Shown piece after piece: positions 5,340-5,964 of a DNA stretch of 5,964 bases. The stretch comes from JAUNST01 sp964452285. Lineage in GTDB: Bacteria > Patescibacteriota > Microgenomatia > UBA1400 > PJMF01. The notes beneath the pieces were generated by a model that saw only the letters and a program-made list of their open reading frames with translations, did no database searches and was not told the DNA's origin. The stretch spans positions 1 to 5,964 of the forward strand of contig CAYVKW010000042.1 of assembly GCA_964452285.1 (NCBI GenBank), written 5' to 3'. The number at the start of each line of letters is the position of its first letter. The stretch's first letter is position 1. Position numbers and translations under genes: made by a program.

Positions 5340-5964
5340 ATGATTGGATTAACGGCGAGACAAGTACAAATCCTCAAATTAATAGTGGAAGAATTTATCA
5401 ATACTGCTCGACCAGTTGGCTCAGAAATGCTAGATAAGAAGCATAATTTAGGTGTATCTCCAGCGACAATTCGCAATGAAATGGTACTTTTAGAAAAGCA
5501 GGGTTATTTATCAAAGGACCATTCTAGTGCGGGACGCTTGCCGACGAGCGCAGCACTGAAATTGTATGTCAATGAGCTGATGAAGGAAAAAGATTTGACT
5601 GTGGCAGATGAGGTCGGAGTGAAGGAAAAAATTTGGATTAATCGCAATGACCAGGACGATTTGGCGTGGGCAATTGCAAGAGCATTGGCGCGTCAAACAC
5701 ACTCCTTGGGTTTTGTAGTCATTAATGGAGAAAAAATCTTTCACGCTGGCTATGCTAATTTACTACAAATGCCGGAGTTTTTTGACATTTCTTTGACGCG
5801 CCAAGTATTGACTCTAATTGAAGAAGTCCCAGTTCTAGAAGAGATTTTCAAATTTGGCAGTAGCGAGAATCCGGTGCAAGTAGTTTATGGACAAGAGCTA
5901 GGTAACAGAGACCTAGAACCGATTAGCTTAATTTTTGCCAAAACAAAAGTTGGTGAAGATGAAT
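5340..5964 (+). CDS. hrcA: Heat-inducible transcription repressor HrcA, compact form, 3' end outside the window
   Basis: The visible 208 codons encode HrcA, the repressor that shuts off chaperone genes by binding CIRCE operators and is kept active by GroEL in well-studied bacteria. The N-terminal winged helix is highly characteristic: LTARQVQIL (4-12), RPVGSEML (24-31), VSPATIRNEMVLLEKQGYLS (39-58) and HSSAGRLPT (61-69). The later hallmark GYANLLQMPEFFD (137-149) is present, followed by a region resembling the family's IGxEnxxxxLxxxSLI block (184-199). The notable point is the short distance between these parts. In typical HrcA of about 340 residues the NLLxxPEF motif lies near residue 235-250, so roughly 90-110 central residues, including the dimerisation insert, seem absent. 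The gene has a perfect promoter and good ribosome site. grpE, dnaK and dnaJ often follow hrcA but would lie beyond the edge. Confidence 0.95.
   Translation, partial: MIGLTARQVQILKLIVEEFINTARPVGSEMLDKKHNLGVSPATIRNEMVLLEKQGYLSKDHSSAGRLPTSAALKLYVNELMKEKDLTVADEVGVKEKIWINRNDQDDLAWAIARALARQTHSLGFVVINGEKIFHAGYANLLQMPEFFDISLTRQVLTLIEEVPVLEEIFKFGSSENPVQVVYGQELGNRDLEPISLIFAKTKVGEDE

Noticed and set aside
5219..5744. Minus-strand open frames opposite hrcA (5219-5476 and 5511-5744)
   Set aside because: They oppose the clearly coding winged-helix region of HrcA and resemble no known protein.
5898..5916. Inverted repeat CTAGGT/ACCTAG with a seven-base loop inside hrcA
   Set aside because: It lies in conserved coding sequence and is only six base pairs; chance is the simplest explanation.
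1..5964. Alternative genetic code with UGA read as glycine, as in some candidate phyla
   Set aside because: No in-frame TGA occurs in any of the five genes, glycines are all encoded by GGN, and the frames are complete under the standard bacterial code.

Overview
The window looks like bacterial chromosome with moderate to low GC content and the standard genetic code: all three complete genes end in TAA and none contains an in-frame TGA. Gene content and protein style suggest a candidate-phyla-radiation (Patescibacteria) genome or something similar. The pointers are a polynucleotide phosphorylase with GSRWVKRDGRPSD in place of the usual GGFFKREGRPSE segment, a short glycogen phosphorylase of about 550 residues, and an unusually compact HrcA. 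This assignment is inference from protein features, not from a marker tree.

Layout from left to right. (1) A minus-strand gene of unknown function runs off the left edge (1-358). It is served by a full-consensus promoter and a strong Shine-Dalgarno site. (2) A minus-strand purine-type phosphoribosyltransferase lies at 457-993. (3) A 164-bp gap holds two perfect 14-bp inverted repeats that end the pnp unit, and the promoter of the phosphoribosyltransferase. (4) pnp, polynucleotide phosphorylase, lies on the minus strand at 1158-3407, behind a predicted leader of about 136 nt. (5) An alpha-glucan phosphorylase lies on the minus strand at 3580-5226. (6) A compact divergent promoter region (5227-5339) separates it from hrcA on the plus strand, which starts at 5340 and runs off the right edge. 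No stretch over 300 bases lacks a gene. No tRNA, rRNA, CRISPR array, insertion sequence or phage gene was seen.

Functionally these are housekeeping genes: purine salvage, RNA turnover, storage-glucan breakdown and heat-shock control. Two neighbours on the same strand (glgP and pnp) are both phosphorolytic enzymes that keep bond energy as sugar phosphate or nucleoside diphosphate. That would suit a fermentative organism with small metabolism, but a real link between them is speculative.

I do not see an undescribed multi-gene system here. The observations most worth following are the compact HrcA that appears to lack the family's central insert, a degenerate CIRCE-like site over the hrcA promoter, two genes whose extended -10 boxes end 8-10 nt before the start codon and that lack a Shine-Dalgarno (leaderless candidates), the repeat-rich pnp leader, and the unidentified left-edge gene with an ideal promoter.
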